The notes beneath the pieces were generated by a model. The model ran no database searches. It was not told where the DNA came from and saw nothing but the letters and a program-made list of their open reading frames with translations. This document shows, piece after piece, positions 27,421 to 35,447 of a DNA stretch of 64,000 nucleotides. Within the stretch, counting starts at the first letter, position 1; every line of letters starts with the position of its first letter. The DNA is taken from assembly GCA_002360635.1 (NCBI GenBank), contig DEQW01000003.1, forward strand, positions 208,966 to 272,965, written 5' to 3'. Both the position numbers and the translations under genes were made by a program. This DNA comes from Flavobacteriaceae bacterium UBA3356. Lineage in GTDB: Bacteria > Bacteroidota > Bacteroidia > Flavobacteriales > Flavobacteriaceae.

Positions 27421-27957
27421 ATGGCAACAACCTTTACAAATCTATCTGAAAAAGAAGCTGAAAATCAAAAGAATATCGCAGCTGGAATTCATTTAAGTAC
27501 CTTTTTAAAGTATTTATTTCCATTTGCAAATTTTATAGCTCCGTTGATACTTTGGACCATTCATAAAGAAAAACCATTTGTGGATAGTCACGGGAAGAGA
27601 GCGATAAATTTTCAGTTAAGCGTTTTGTTATATTCAATAGGAATAGGAGTATTATGCTTACCATTCTTTGTCATTTTTGCGGCAGATTTTATTTCACTTA
27701 TTGAAGCAATGGAGCACACCATAGGAAATCCTGGCTTTGCTGAAATTAGAAATCTTTCAGGATATATTCTTTTATTCGGAATTGCAGGATTGTTACTTTT
27801 CGGCTTATTCATATTAGAACTGTACGCCGTAATCACCGCAACTATGTATGCCGCTAAAGGCAAATTATATAAATACCCATTATGCATACCTTTTTTAAAA
27901 CCAACATCTGAACCTGTTTCAGAAATCAATCAATCAAAAAATGAGCACACTAGTTAA
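27421..27957 (+). CDS. DUF4870 domain membrane protein
   Basis: The 178-residue protein contains three to four transmembrane segments. The first loop has HLSTFLKYLFPFANFIAPL followed by W-T-I-H-K-E-K and DSHGKRAINFQLS, the conserved pattern of DUF4870 membrane proteins of unknown function. The C-terminal 25 residues are hydrophilic. It is the first gene of an apparent operon: a 56-codon frame starts inside its end, then PadR, PspC and GIN-domain genes follow with overlaps or very short gaps. In related bacteria such clusters are linked to envelope homeostasis, which is the likely context here. Confidence 0.85.
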   Translation: MATTFTNLSEKEAENQKNIAAGIHLSTFLKYLFPFANFIAPLILWTIHKEKPFVDSHGKRAINFQLSVLLYSIGIGVLCLPFFVIFAADFISLIEAMEHTIGNPGFAEIRNLSGYILLFGIAGLLLFGLFILELYAVITATMYAAKGKLYKYPLCIPFLKPTSEPVSEINQSKNEHTS

Positions 27958-28111
27958 CATCGTATTAGCAGCAGTTTTAAGTTTTTTAGGCGCCGAGGTG
28001 CAAAAAGAGCGTAACGAAACAGCTATAAATACATCGATACAATGCCAGCAAACCGTTGAAAACGTACAAGCAGTATTGTTCACAGAAAATGAAGCTATTA
28101 ATTGTAAATAG
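27941..28111 (+). CDS. Small 56-residue protein in the PadR-PspC operon
   Basis: An ATG at 27941 opens a 56-codon frame overlapping the end of the DUF4870 gene by 17 bases and ending 5 bases before the PadR start. The product begins MSTLVNIVLAAVLSFLGAE, a hydrophobic N-terminal helix that could be a signal peptide or membrane anchor, followed by a polar segment with two cysteines (ICK-like ends: SIQC near 35 and NCK at the end). The tight packing between two real genes in one operon is the main evidence that it is translated. No family is recognised. Confidence 0.55.
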   Translation: MSTLVNIVLAAVLSFLGAEVQKERNETAINTSIQCQQTVENVQAVLFTENEAINCK

Positions 28112-28116
28112 GACCG

Positions 28117-28455
28117 ATGAAAATTGAAAACACAAAAGCGCAAATGCGTAAAGGAGTTTTGGAATATTGTATCCTTTCCGTTTTAAAAGATGGCGAGGCA
28201 TATACATCAGATATTCTAGACACCTTAAAAGACGCAAAAATGCTGGTAGTAGAAGGAACAATCTATCCGCTACTTACCCGATTAAAAAACGCAGGATTAC
28301 TTTCCTACCGATGGGAAGAATCCACCAGTGGACCACCACGTAAATATTATGAACTGACCGAAACCGGACAGCTATTTTTAAATGAATTGAATACTACCTG
28401 GAGCGAGCTGCAACAGGCAGTACACAGAGTAACCAGCGAAAACACTACGAAATGA
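28117..28455 (+). CDS. PadR family transcriptional regulator
   Basis: The 112-residue protein has the PadR winged-helix layout: AQMRKGVLEYCILSVLKDGEAY, helix DILDTLKDAKM, recognition region VEGTIYPLLTRLKNAGLL and the wing SYRWEESTSGPPRKYYELTE-type segment, then a C-terminal helix for dimerisation. The GPPRKYY motif is a PadR hallmark. Its stop codon overlaps the PspC start by four bases (ATGA), so the two are translationally coupled. PadR proteins usually repress their own operon; a possible operator lies before the DUF4870 gene. Confidence 0.95.
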   Translation: MKIENTKAQMRKGVLEYCILSVLKDGEAYTSDILDTLKDAKMLVVEGTIYPLLTRLKNAGLLSYRWEESTSGPPRKYYELTETGQLFLNELNTTWSELQQAVHRVTSENTTK

Positions 28456-30239
28456 AAAAGACAGTAAACATAAATTTAGCAGGTACCTTTTTTCATATAG
28501 ATGAAGATGCCTTCGGGAAACTTTCAAGATACCTCGATGCTATTAAAAAATCGCTTACCGATCCTAATGGAAGTGACGAAATTATGCGGGATATTGAAGC
28601 TCGTATTGCTGAACTTTTTTCAGAAAAAATCGAGACGAAAGCTCAGGTAATTTCTTTAAAAGAATTAGATGAGGTAATAGCCGTAATGGGACAACCGGAA
28701 GATTATCAGGTTGATGAAGAAATGTTTGAAGATGTACCACCTACGCAAAAAACGTCACGTCGCCGAAAATCGACCAGACAGCAATTGTTCAGGGATATTG
28801 ACAACAAATTTATCTCAGGGGTTTCCTCTGGGTTAGGTCATTATTTGGGTATCGATGCAATCTGGATTCGTTTACTTTGGATCATATTGACGATTCTTTC
28901 ACAAGGAGTATTTATTGTCGTGTACATCATCTTCTGGATATTGGTTCCAGCAGCGGTAACCACTTCAGATAAATTGAGAATGACGGGCGAACCCGTTAAT
29001 ATTTCAAACATAGAACGGAAATTTAAGGAAGGTTATGACACCGTTGCCGATAAAGTAAAAAATGCCGATTACGATAAATACGGCCAAAAAGTAAAAAAAG
29101 GAACTTCGGGCTTCTTTGATACGGTGGGTAAAATAATCGTGACGCTATTCACCATTTTTGTGAAGTTTTTAGGGCTTTTATTTATCCTTATATCAATAAG
29201 TGCTTTGATCGGCCTTATCGTTAGTTTGTTTACGTTAGGCACCGTAGGATTCTGGGGTACTGGCGAAGTGATGGAGTACATAACTATGTTCGACACCACT
29301 GGTACACCCATATGGATCATTTCTCTATTAACGCTTTTCGCAGTTGGAATTCCATTTTTTGTACTATTCATTTTAGGACTTAAAATGTTAATCAACAACT
29401 TAAAGTCGATAGGGACAAAAGCGAAGATCACTTTATTAATCGTTTGGTTTATATCATTGATCATATTGGGGATTTTAGGGATAAAGCAAGCTACGCAAAG
29501 AGCCTACGACGGAGAAGATATTGCTGAAACAGCCCTTCCCGTTAAAAAAGGAGATACGTTGCAGTTAAAGATGCGTGCCGACAGTCAATATGAATATGAA
29601 ACACATCGTCACGGTGGATTAGAGCTGAAATACAATGAAAATGACGAACGTATTATCTACAGCAACGATATTCGGTTAATCGTTCGATCTACTAAGGATT
29701 CTGTTGGAAAATTATTGATTGAGCGTAAAGCCGAAGGGAAAAGCTTTTTAGATGCAAAAAAACACGCCGAAGCCATTGAGTATAATTATTCTATGGAGAA
29801 TGGAGTCTTACTTTTAGATGGCTTTTTAACTACAGGAACAGAAAATAAATTCCACGATCAAGAGGTTGAGGTAACAGTTTACTTGCCGGAAGGAAGTGTC
29901 TTAATCGCAGATAAAAACACCTATTCGTATCACAGAAACGATTCTCGATTTGAAGATATTTTAAACAATGGTGATGAAGAGAAAAAGTTATTGATACTTC
30001 GCGATGGCACACAGTGTCTAGATTGTGAAGACATTGTCGATGAGGAAGAAATAGAGTTTTCTGAGGAAGATTCAGAAATGGAAGAAGAATTAGAGGAAGA
30101 TACAAATAACACTTCTTCAGAAACGTGGAAGCAGAAAGTGAATGATGTTTTTAATGAAAGCAATGATGATAATGATCCAGCAGAGAATAAAACACAAGAG
30201 AATAAAACAATAGAAACAGATTCAATCAATAACCAATAA
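28452..30239 (+). CDS. PspC domain-containing membrane protein
   Basis: The 595-residue protein starts with a cytoplasmic segment of about 110 residues carrying a helical domain (VNINLAGTFFHIDEDAF...). The PspC domain at about 112-180 contains DKFISGVSSGLGHYLGID-like sequence, with the run GVSSGLGHYLGID and the membrane helix IIFWILVPA. Three further transmembrane helices lie at about 225-345. The large C-terminal domain is probably extracytoplasmic with beta-rich repeats, and residues 530-595 are strongly acidic and low-complexity. PspC proteins sense or respond to envelope stress. It overlaps PadR by four bases and is followed 12 bases later by the GIN lipoprotein gene. Confidence 0.92.
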   Translation: MKKTVNINLAGTFFHIDEDAFGKLSRYLDAIKKSLTDPNGSDEIMRDIEARIAELFSEKIETKAQVISLKELDEVIAVMGQPEDYQVDEEMFEDVPPTQKTSRRRKSTRQQLFRDIDNKFISGVSSGLGHYLGIDAIWIRLLWIILTILSQGVFIVVYIIFWILVPAAVTTSDKLRMTGEPVNISNIERKFKEGYDTVADKVKNADYDKYGQKVKKGTSGFFDTVGKIIVTLFTIFVKFLGLLFILISISALIGLIVSLFTLGTVGFWGTGEVMEYITMFDTTGTPIWIISLLTLFAVGIPFFVLFILGLKMLINNLKSIGTKAKITLLIVWFISLIILGILGIKQATQRAYDGEDIAETALPVKKGDTLQLKMRADSQYEYETHRHGGLELKYNENDERIIYSNDIRLIVRSTKDSVGKLLIERKAEGKSFLDAKKHAEAIEYNYSMENGVLLLDGFLTTGTENKFHDQEVEVTVYLPEGSVLIADKNTYSYHRNDSRFEDILNNGDEEKKLLILRDGTQCLDCEDIVDEEEIEFSEEDSEMEEELEEDTNNTSSETWKQKVNDVFNESNDDNDPAENKTQENKTIETDSINNQ

Positions 30240-30251
30240 ATCAATACAATC

Positions 30252-30977
30252 ATGAAACCAATCCATGTAATTTTACTAGTCTTGATAGCAGGTTTAAGCA
30301 CTGCTTGTCAATTTGATATCAACCTTGGCCAGACCAATGGTAACGGTAACGTAGTAACCGAAGAACGCCCTGTCTCAGAATCATTTACCGCTGTACGCGG
30401 AAGCGCAGGCTTAGATGTTTTCTTAACGAAAGGCGACGAAGAAAAAATCGTTGTAGAAGCCGATGAAAACCTACTTGCTATTATTGAAACTGAAATAATA
30501 GACGGCAAACTAAAAATAGGAACTAAAGAAAATATTGGTCGTTCTAAAGCAAAAAAAATATATGTAACGTATACTGAATTAAACACCATTGAAGCCAGCA
30601 GCGGTGCCGATGTGATTGGAAACTCAGTCGTAGAAAGCGAACGCTTAACATTAGATTGTAGTAGCGGTGCTGACCTTGAAGTGGAAGTGTTCTCAAAACA
30701 TGTAATTGCCGAAACCAGCAGCGGTGCCGATATAAATGTTTCTGGTAAAGCGACAAATCTAGACGCATCTGCTTCTAGTGGAAGTGATTTGAATGCGAAA
30801 GACCTTTTAGTAATTAATTGCACGGCCGATGTATCTAGCGGTGCCGATATTACTGTAAACGTTCAAGATAAACTTGTTTCTGAAACATCTAGTGGGGGCG
30901 ATGTTCATTATTACGGTAACCCGGGCAATGTTTCGAAAAATGAAAGTAAATCTGGCGGCGGAACCCATAAAATGTAA
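30252..30977 (+). CDS. GIN (DUF2807) domain lipoprotein
   Basis: The 241-residue product has a lipoprotein signal peptide with lipobox LSTAC (Cys near residue 19). The mature part starts with a Gly-Asn rich segment, then VSESFTAVRGSAGLDVFLTKGDEEKIVVEADENL, which opens the head GIN domain. Six SSGAD-type turns (SSGAD, SSGSD or SSGGD) occur about every 20 residues from about residue 114 to 215, consistent with a right-handed beta-helix. The C-terminus is Ser/Gly rich. It ends the PadR/PspC operon before a strong terminator. GIN proteins are putative envelope or adhesin-like auto-transporter relatives; the role is unproven. Confidence 0.9.
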   Translation: MKPIHVILLVLIAGLSTACQFDINLGQTNGNGNVVTEERPVSESFTAVRGSAGLDVFLTKGDEEKIVVEADENLLAIIETEIIDGKLKIGTKENIGRSKAKKIYVTYTELNTIEASSGADVIGNSVVESERLTLDCSSGADLEVEVFSKHVIAETSSGADINVSGKATNLDASASSGSDLNAKDLLVINCTADVSSGADITVNVQDKLVSETSSGGDVHYYGNPGNVSKNESKSGGGTHKM

Positions 30978-31004
30978 TAATAAAACTTTTTGATTTTATT
31001 ATCA

Positions 31005-31044
31005 CACTGAGCTTGCCTCGCCGGCAGGCAGGCTTGTCGAAGTG
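31005..31044. repeat. REP-like palindrome with a nested 21-base insertion
   Basis: The frame CACTGAGCTTGTCGAAGTG is interrupted after GAGCTTG by CCTCGCCGGCAGGCAG (31016-31031) and a repeated GCTTG, so GCTTG flanks the insert on both sides (31011-31015 and 31032-31036). The insert itself is centred on palindrome GCCGGC. An uninterrupted relative lies at 26771-26786. Confidence 0.6.
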
Positions 31045-31121
31045 TTATTTCAGAATGTAATATACTTATTGACAGAAATCAAGATACTGGTAGAACCATT
31101 TTTAATAACCAACCAAAATGC

Positions 31122-31152
31122 AAAAACCGAAGACAATTCAGCTTCGGTTTTT
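31122..31152 (+). terminator. Intrinsic terminator of the PadR-PspC-GIN operon
   Basis: AAAAACCGAAG (31122-31132) pairs perfectly with CTTCGGTTTTT (31142-31152), about 150 bp after the GIN stop codon. Confidence 0.82.
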
Positions 31153-31229
31153 GTTGTTTCAGTAGTTTTTATTTTAAGCTTACAATCTATAATTACTATT
31201 TTAGTAGCGTAAAAAATAAGTAAGAAAAT

Positions 31230-31985
31230 ATGGAAGTATTGATTATAGAGGATGAAAAACCTTCAGCAAGACGATTAAAACGAATGCTCGAAAAGCTAGA
31301 TGTTACCGTAAAACATACGCTTCACAGTGTAGAAGAGTCTATCGAATGGTTTTCGAACAATCCACAACCGGAATTGATATTCTTGGATATTCAGCTTAGC
31401 GATGGTCTCTCTTTTGAAATTTTCGACGAAGTGTCCATAACCAGTTCTATTATTTTCACCACTGCCTATGACGAATATGCACTGCAAGCGTTTAAACTGA
31501 ACAGCATAGATTACCTTTTAAAACCTATTGATCACGAAGATTTAGAAAAAGCAGTTGAAAAGTATAAAACTTTTAAACCACAGCAACAGAACGTTCAGTT
31601 AAATTTTGAAGACATTAAAAAGATGCTGACCAACCCTGTGGAACGTGAGTATAAAAAGCGGTTTACAACAAAAATAGGGCAGCACCTTAAAATGATTTCG
31701 GTAGATGATATTGAGTGTTTCTATTCTGAAAACAAAGGAACCTACGCGCACACTACCGAAGGTCGTGATTATTTATTGGATACCACTTTAGAACAACTAG
31801 AAAACGAGTTGGCACCCGAAACCTTTTTCAGGGTAAACCGAACTTTTTTTATCAATATCAATGCTATTAAGGATATTATATCCTACACTAACTCTCGGCT
31901 TCAGTTAAAACTGAATAGTTATTCCAATCAAGATATTATAGTGGCCCGTGAACGAGTTAAAGATTTTAAAATTTGGTTGGAATAA
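31230..31985 (+). CDS. LytTR family response regulator
   Basis: The 251-residue protein has an N-terminal receiver domain with acidic residues E7/D8, phospho-acceptor Asp53 (in LIFLDIQLSDG), a Thr in FTTAYDEY near 79-81 and a Lys in LLKPID near 103. The C-terminal LytTR DNA-binding domain (about 145-250) includes FYSENKGTYAHT, LEQLENELAPETFFRVNRTFFININAI-type order (seen as FFRVNRTFFIN) and the final VARERVKDFKIWLE. The usual partner, a His_kinase-type LytS-like sensor, is not adjacent: upstream is the GIN operon and downstream a gene-free inverted repeat. The partner must be elsewhere. Confidence 0.93.
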   Translation: MEVLIIEDEKPSARRLKRMLEKLDVTVKHTLHSVEESIEWFSNNPQPELIFLDIQLSDGLSFEIFDEVSITSSIIFTTAYDEYALQAFKLNSIDYLLKPIDHEDLEKAVEKYKTFKPQQQNVQLNFEDIKKMLTNPVEREYKKRFTTKIGQHLKMISVDDIECFYSENKGTYAHTTEGRDYLLDTTLEQLENELAPETFFRVNRTFFININAIKDIISYTNSRLQLKLNSYSNQDIIVARERVKDFKIWLE

Positions 31986-32288
31986 GTTTTAGTGTCAAAT
32001 CAAGGCTAAACAAAAGTTTTATAATTTGTTATAGTTATTTAAGCTTCTATGAAGATTTTAGCAAAAAGAGTTATTAAGTTATTGAGAATTGAGTTATTAA
32101 GACTCTCTAACCCAATAACTGAGTGACCGAATAACTATTTGCAATTTCATTACCGCTTAAATGCTATGAATTTTGCATTCACATTGGTTGAATTTGATAC
32201 TTGGAACCTATATAATAGAAATAAAACCTCCGCTATCCTTGCAAAAGTTAAGACGTAACCGCATCTTTGCGAGCTATAAACCAAGTAT
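31986..32288. other. Intergenic region between the LytTR gene and the SDR gene
   Basis: Besides the inverted repeat listed at 32061-32142 I see no gene here. The right end has GCATCTTTGCG about 20 bases before the SDR start, a near match to the TAnnTTTG box. Confidence 0.5.
32061..32142. repeat. Gene-free inverted repeat with 7-8-base internal units
   Basis: The outer ends GCAAAAAGAGTTATT and AATAACTATTTGC are inverted copies. Inside, the left arm repeats TTAAGTTA/TTGAG units every 7-8 bases, and the complement of the right arm reads GTTATTCG, GTCACTCA, GTTATTGG in 8-base steps. The arms fold back with mismatches over about 40 bases each. The plan resembles the arms around the four-helix-bundle genes at 48.6 and 50.2 kb but no gene lies between them. 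Confidence 0.55.
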
Positions 32289-33098
32289 ATGTCAAAGGTT
32301 GTTTTAATAACAGGTGGATCTTCCGGAATAGGAAAGGCGATAGGTGCTTATCTTCTTTCAAAAAACTATATAGTGTATGGAACGAGCCGTAATCCTGATA
32401 AATACAAAGATACCAGTCCATTTCCTCTATTGAAAATGGAGGTTACTAGCTTAGAGAGCGTTCAAGAATCTGTAAACGAGTTATTAAAACAAGAAGAAAG
32501 AGTTGATGTATTAATAAACAACGCTGGTGTGGGTATTACTGGACCCATTGAAGAAACACCTAATGCTGAAATTGAAAAAGCCTTCGCTACCAACTTATAC
32601 GGACCCATAAATGTTATAAAAGCTGTTTTACCAACTATGCGAGAGCAGGGGAGTGGCACTGTAATTAACATAACCTCTATTGCAGGTTATATGGGGCTTC
32701 CGTACCGCGGAATCTATTCAGCAACTAAAGCCGCTTTAGAAATTACCATCGAAGCCTTGCGTATGGAAGTACGGCAATTTGGTGTTAAAATGACCAACAT
32801 TGCACCCGGCGATTTTGCTACAAATATTGCTGCCAGCCGTTATCACGCACCTCAATTAGAAAATTCGCCTTATAAAAAAGAATACGGAAACACCTTAAAA
32901 TTAATGGACGAGCACGTGGATTCTGGAGAAGATCCAGATAAAATGGCTAAAGTAGTTCATCAAATTATCGAGACGAAAAACCCGAAAGTACATTATAAAG
33001 TTGGTTCTTTCCTTCAGAAATTTTCAGTAGTTCTTAAAAAAATTCTTCCCGACAAGACGTATGAACGTATGCTACTTAACCATTATAAGTTGAAGTAA
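32289..33098 (+). CDS. SDR family NAD(P)-dependent oxidoreductase
   Basis: The 269-residue classical short-chain dehydrogenase has the cofactor motif TGGSSGIG at 8-15, NNAG at about 77-80, a catalytic serine in NITSIAGYMG and the YSATK pair in YRGIYSATKAALE. The N-terminal basic residue set after the second strand (TSRNPDK) suggests NADP(H). After the catalytic region comes NIAPGDFATNIAASR, typical of the family. The substrate is not evident from sequence. It is followed 81 bases later by the transaldolase-like gene, which has its own -7 box. Confidence 0.93.
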   Translation: MSKVVLITGGSSGIGKAIGAYLLSKNYIVYGTSRNPDKYKDTSPFPLLKMEVTSLESVQESVNELLKQEERVDVLINNAGVGITGPIEETPNAEIEKAFATNLYGPINVIKAVLPTMREQGSGTVINITSIAGYMGLPYRGIYSATKAALEITIEALRMEVRQFGVKMTNIAPGDFATNIAASRYHAPQLENSPYKKEYGNTLKLMDEHVDSGEDPDKMAKVVHQIIETKNPKVHYKVGSFLQKFSVVLKKILPDKTYERMLLNHYKLK

Positions 33099-33142
33099 GC
33101 AATCTTTTTCTGTTTTCGGTTTAAAACAGCGACAATCTTCGT

Positions 33143-33150
33143 TACTTTTG
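33143..33150 (+). promoter_or_regulatory. Candidate -7 box (TACTTTTG) of the transaldolase-like gene
   Basis: TACTTTTG fits TAnnTTTG 30 bases before the ATG at 33180. A clear -33 TTTG is absent. Confidence 0.5.
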
Positions 33151-33179
33151 TAACAATCAAAAACTGAAAACCCTTTACT

Positions 33180-33833
33180 ATGAAATTCTTTATCGATACC
33201 GCAAACTTAGATCAAATTCGCGAAGCACAAGACTTAGGTATTTTAGATGGCGTAACTACCAACCCATCGTTAATGGCCAAAGAAGGCATTACTGGACGAA
33301 ACAATATTTTAAAACATTATGTGGATATCTGCAATATTGTAGATGGTGATGTTTCTGCTGAAGTAATCGCAACCGATTTTGACGGTATTGTAAAAGAAGG
33401 AGAGCAATTGGCCGATTTGCACGAACAAATCGTGGTAAAAGTGCCCATGATCAAAGAAGGGATAAAAGCAATAAAGTATTTCACCGATAAAGGAATCCGT
33501 ACTAACTGTACACTAGTTTTTTCTGCCGGGCAAGCATTATTGGCTGCGAAAGCAGGTGCTACCTATGTGTCACCATTTATTGGAAGATTGGATGATATCT
33601 CGACAGATGGGTTAAATCTGATTGCTGAAATACGCCTTATTTATGATAACTACGGTTTTGAAACCGAAATATTAGCAGCTTCTGTTCGTCATACCATGCA
33701 CGTACTGGAATGTGCAAAAATCGGTGCCGATGTTATGACAGGACCACTTTCTTCAATTGAAGGTCTGTTAAAACACCCACTTACCGATATTGGTCTTGAA
33801 AAGTTTTTAGCAGATTATAAAAAAGGGAATTAA
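33180..33833 (+). CDS. fsa: Fructose-6-phosphate aldolase/transaldolase family protein
   Basis: The 217-residue protein is a short-type transaldolase of the MipB/TalC/Fsa group. It has the N-terminal MKFFIDTANLDQIR, the DGVTTNPSL loop at 23-31, the Schiff-base Lys87 in IVVKVPM and the later ILAASVRHTMHVLECAKIGAD with GPLSSIEGLL-like ending. It acts on three-carbon transfer among sugar phosphates in the cytoplasm, either as transaldolase in the pentose phosphate pathway or as fructose-6-phosphate aldolase; sequence does not separate the two reliably. In Bacteroidota the enzyme of this size is generally annotated as transaldolase. A terminator follows the gene. Confidence 0.92.
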   Translation: MKFFIDTANLDQIREAQDLGILDGVTTNPSLMAKEGITGRNNILKHYVDICNIVDGDVSAEVIATDFDGIVKEGEQLADLHEQIVVKVPMIKEGIKAIKYFTDKGIRTNCTLVFSAGQALLAAKAGATYVSPFIGRLDDISTDGLNLIAEIRLIYDNYGFETEILAASVRHTMHVLECAKIGADVMTGPLSSIEGLLKHPLTDIGLEKFLADYKKGN

Positions 33834-33870
33834 GATAAACTTACTTAATAAAATTTCAGAAAGAATAATG

Positions 33871-33896
33871 AGCCTTTTGCAGAGATGTGAAAGGCT
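33871..33896 (+). terminator. Terminator between the transaldolase-like gene and the convergent redoxin-like gene
   Basis: AGCCTTT (33871-33877) pairs with AAAGGCT (33890-33896), followed on the plus strand by TTATTTATT. The opposing gene ends immediately to the right. Confidence 0.6.
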
Positions 33897-35297
33897 TTAT
33901 TTATTAATATACCCTAATAATTGTTGTTCAATTTCTGGGCTAAGGAGGTTGGTGTTTCCTTCTATTATAACCCCATCTTTATCCACAATTAAAGCCTTAT
34001 GGACTGAGGTTAGGACTAGTTTTTTTTCAGCTACTTCAATATTATCAAATTGATACTCATTGTTAAGGTTGTAACCCAATCTTTTTACAATGTTTAGCCA
34101 TTTTTTATAATGTGTATCGGTATTAATGCCTATATAATTGTATTCTGGATATTTAGATTTAAGCTCTGCTACTTTTATGTGTATGCTTTTATAATGTTGA
34201 ACCGACTTCATAGACCAAAAGTAAATTACCGATTTCTTATTTATGGTGCTAAGCAAATCTACTACCGTATTGTCCGTTGTAACTAATGGCAAGTCAGGAA
34301 TTTTATTATCTGATGTTAACTGCATAGTAGCTTCTGCCAGTTTTCCTATTCTTTTTTTATGGCTTTCATTAGTACTGAGTTCATCAAAAAGAGCGACTAT
34401 TCTCTGTTCTTCTTCAGCATTTTTAGCATTTAATAAATAGCGCCTAACATTATATTTTAAAAAATCGTTTTTAAGTGAATCATTTGTAATAATACTATCT
34501 ATTGCATTAATCTTAGCATAGTTATGAGCAAATGAAAATCGATTAAAAGCCCCTTTACCATCCTTTTTGTTATGGGCTACATTGTCTAAATAAAAATTTA
34601 AAAAACGGTAATACGGATAGTATGTTCGTAGTAGCTCATCCCCAAAATTTATATTTTCTCGGTAGTCGTAAAAGTCTTTAGGAAAGTTTTCTTTGTTAAA
34701 AGAGCTGTTGTTTGCGTGCGCTGAAGTGTAAAGCTCTTTGCGCATATTATAAATGTAGTCAATATTTGACTTTGCAACTTTTCTGAACGTTTTTGAAGTA
34801 TTGTTTTTTTCTAAAAACGATTCATATACTGATTCCCATTCATTCTTTAATGAATCCAATTTGGCTTCAAACGCTACCGGTGGCAGTTGGTTGTATCTGG
34901 CAAGCAAAGGTGCTTCTTGCTCGTTTAAAAGAAAAAAGCTCATTAACAGATTATTTTTATAACCTCCTTGTCCGGAAAACGAAAGCGATTCGTCAAACTC
35001 GATAGTATTTACTCTTAGTAGAATACTATCCCCAGGTTCAATATATACAGCTTGATATTCATTGTGGTTAAAGAAATAAATGCCCTTTTCTGGGTTCTCA
35101 ATTTGATAAGAGAAGTAATTGTTCTCATCCAGTTTTATTGTATCCAATACGTTGTTATTGCGCGTAATAATAACATAATCACTTTTAGGGTTTACAATTT
35201 CCCCTCCAAGCCATGTATCTCCACCAATTGTATTTTCCTTGTTATTACAAGAAACAATCGCTAGGGTTAGTAAAAAAAGAAGTAGATGTTTTTTCAA
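33897..35297 (-). CDS. Lipoprotein with thioredoxin/TlpA-like domain lacking the redox cysteines
   Basis: The longest frame starts with GTG at 35336, but a TTG at 35297 gives MKKHLLLFLLTLAIVSC, a textbook lipoprotein signal with Cys17, so I use it (466 residues). A DUF4369-like beta-rich N-terminal half, with the run YVIITRNNNVLDTIKLD, and a helical middle lead to a TlpA/AhpC-type thioredoxin fold at about 335-466. At the redox site the family WCxxC is WSMKS (361-365), so both cysteines are serine. The cis-Pro region reads VHKALIVDKDG, also lacking proline. The domain is therefore probably not a disulfide oxidoreductase but a binding or structural module. It converges with the transaldolase-like gene. 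Confidence 0.85.
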   Translation of the reverse strand: MKKHLLLFLLTLAIVSCNNKENTIGGDTWLGGEIVNPKSDYVIITRNNNVLDTIKLDENNYFSYQIENPEKGIYFFNHNEYQAVYIEPGDSILLRVNTIEFDESLSFSGQGGYKNNLLMSFFLLNEQEAPLLARYNQLPPVAFEAKLDSLKNEWESVYESFLEKNNTSKTFRKVAKSNIDYIYNMRKELYTSAHANNSSFNKENFPKDFYDYRENINFGDELLRTYYPYYRFLNFYLDNVAHNKKDGKGAFNRFSFAHNYAKINAIDSIITNDSLKNDFLKYNVRRYLLNAKNAEEEQRIVALFDELSTNESHKKRIGKLAEATMQLTSDNKIPDLPLVTTDNTVVDLLSTINKKSVIYFWSMKSVQHYKSIHIKVAELKSKYPEYNYIGINTDTHYKKWLNIVKRLGYNLNNEYQFDNIEVAEKKLVLTSVHKALIVDKDGVIIEGNTNLLSPEIEQQLLGYINK

Positions 35298-35412
35298 AAA
35301 AAATACTATTTGGTTTAAAACAAATGTATGAGTCACCGTGTGTGTAAACTGTTAACCACACGTTAAAAGGAATATAAAAACGTTAATGTTTCTTCAATCG
35401 CAGGTTATTCGT

Positions 35413-35420
35413 TACTTTTG
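35413..35420 (+). promoter_or_regulatory. Candidate -7 box (TACTTTTG) of the ABC-F gene
   Basis: TACTTTTG fits TAnnTTTG 27 bases before the ATG at 35448; the -33 region lacks a perfect TTTG. Confidence 0.5.
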
Positions 35421-35447
35421 CGCAAAATTTAAAAAAGAAAAAAAAGA

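Noticed and set aside
29930..30301. Serine-rich antisense frame opposite the PspC gene
   Set aside because: It is the reverse reading of the acidic C-terminus of PspC (Glu/Asp codons give Ser/Phe) and has no independent support.
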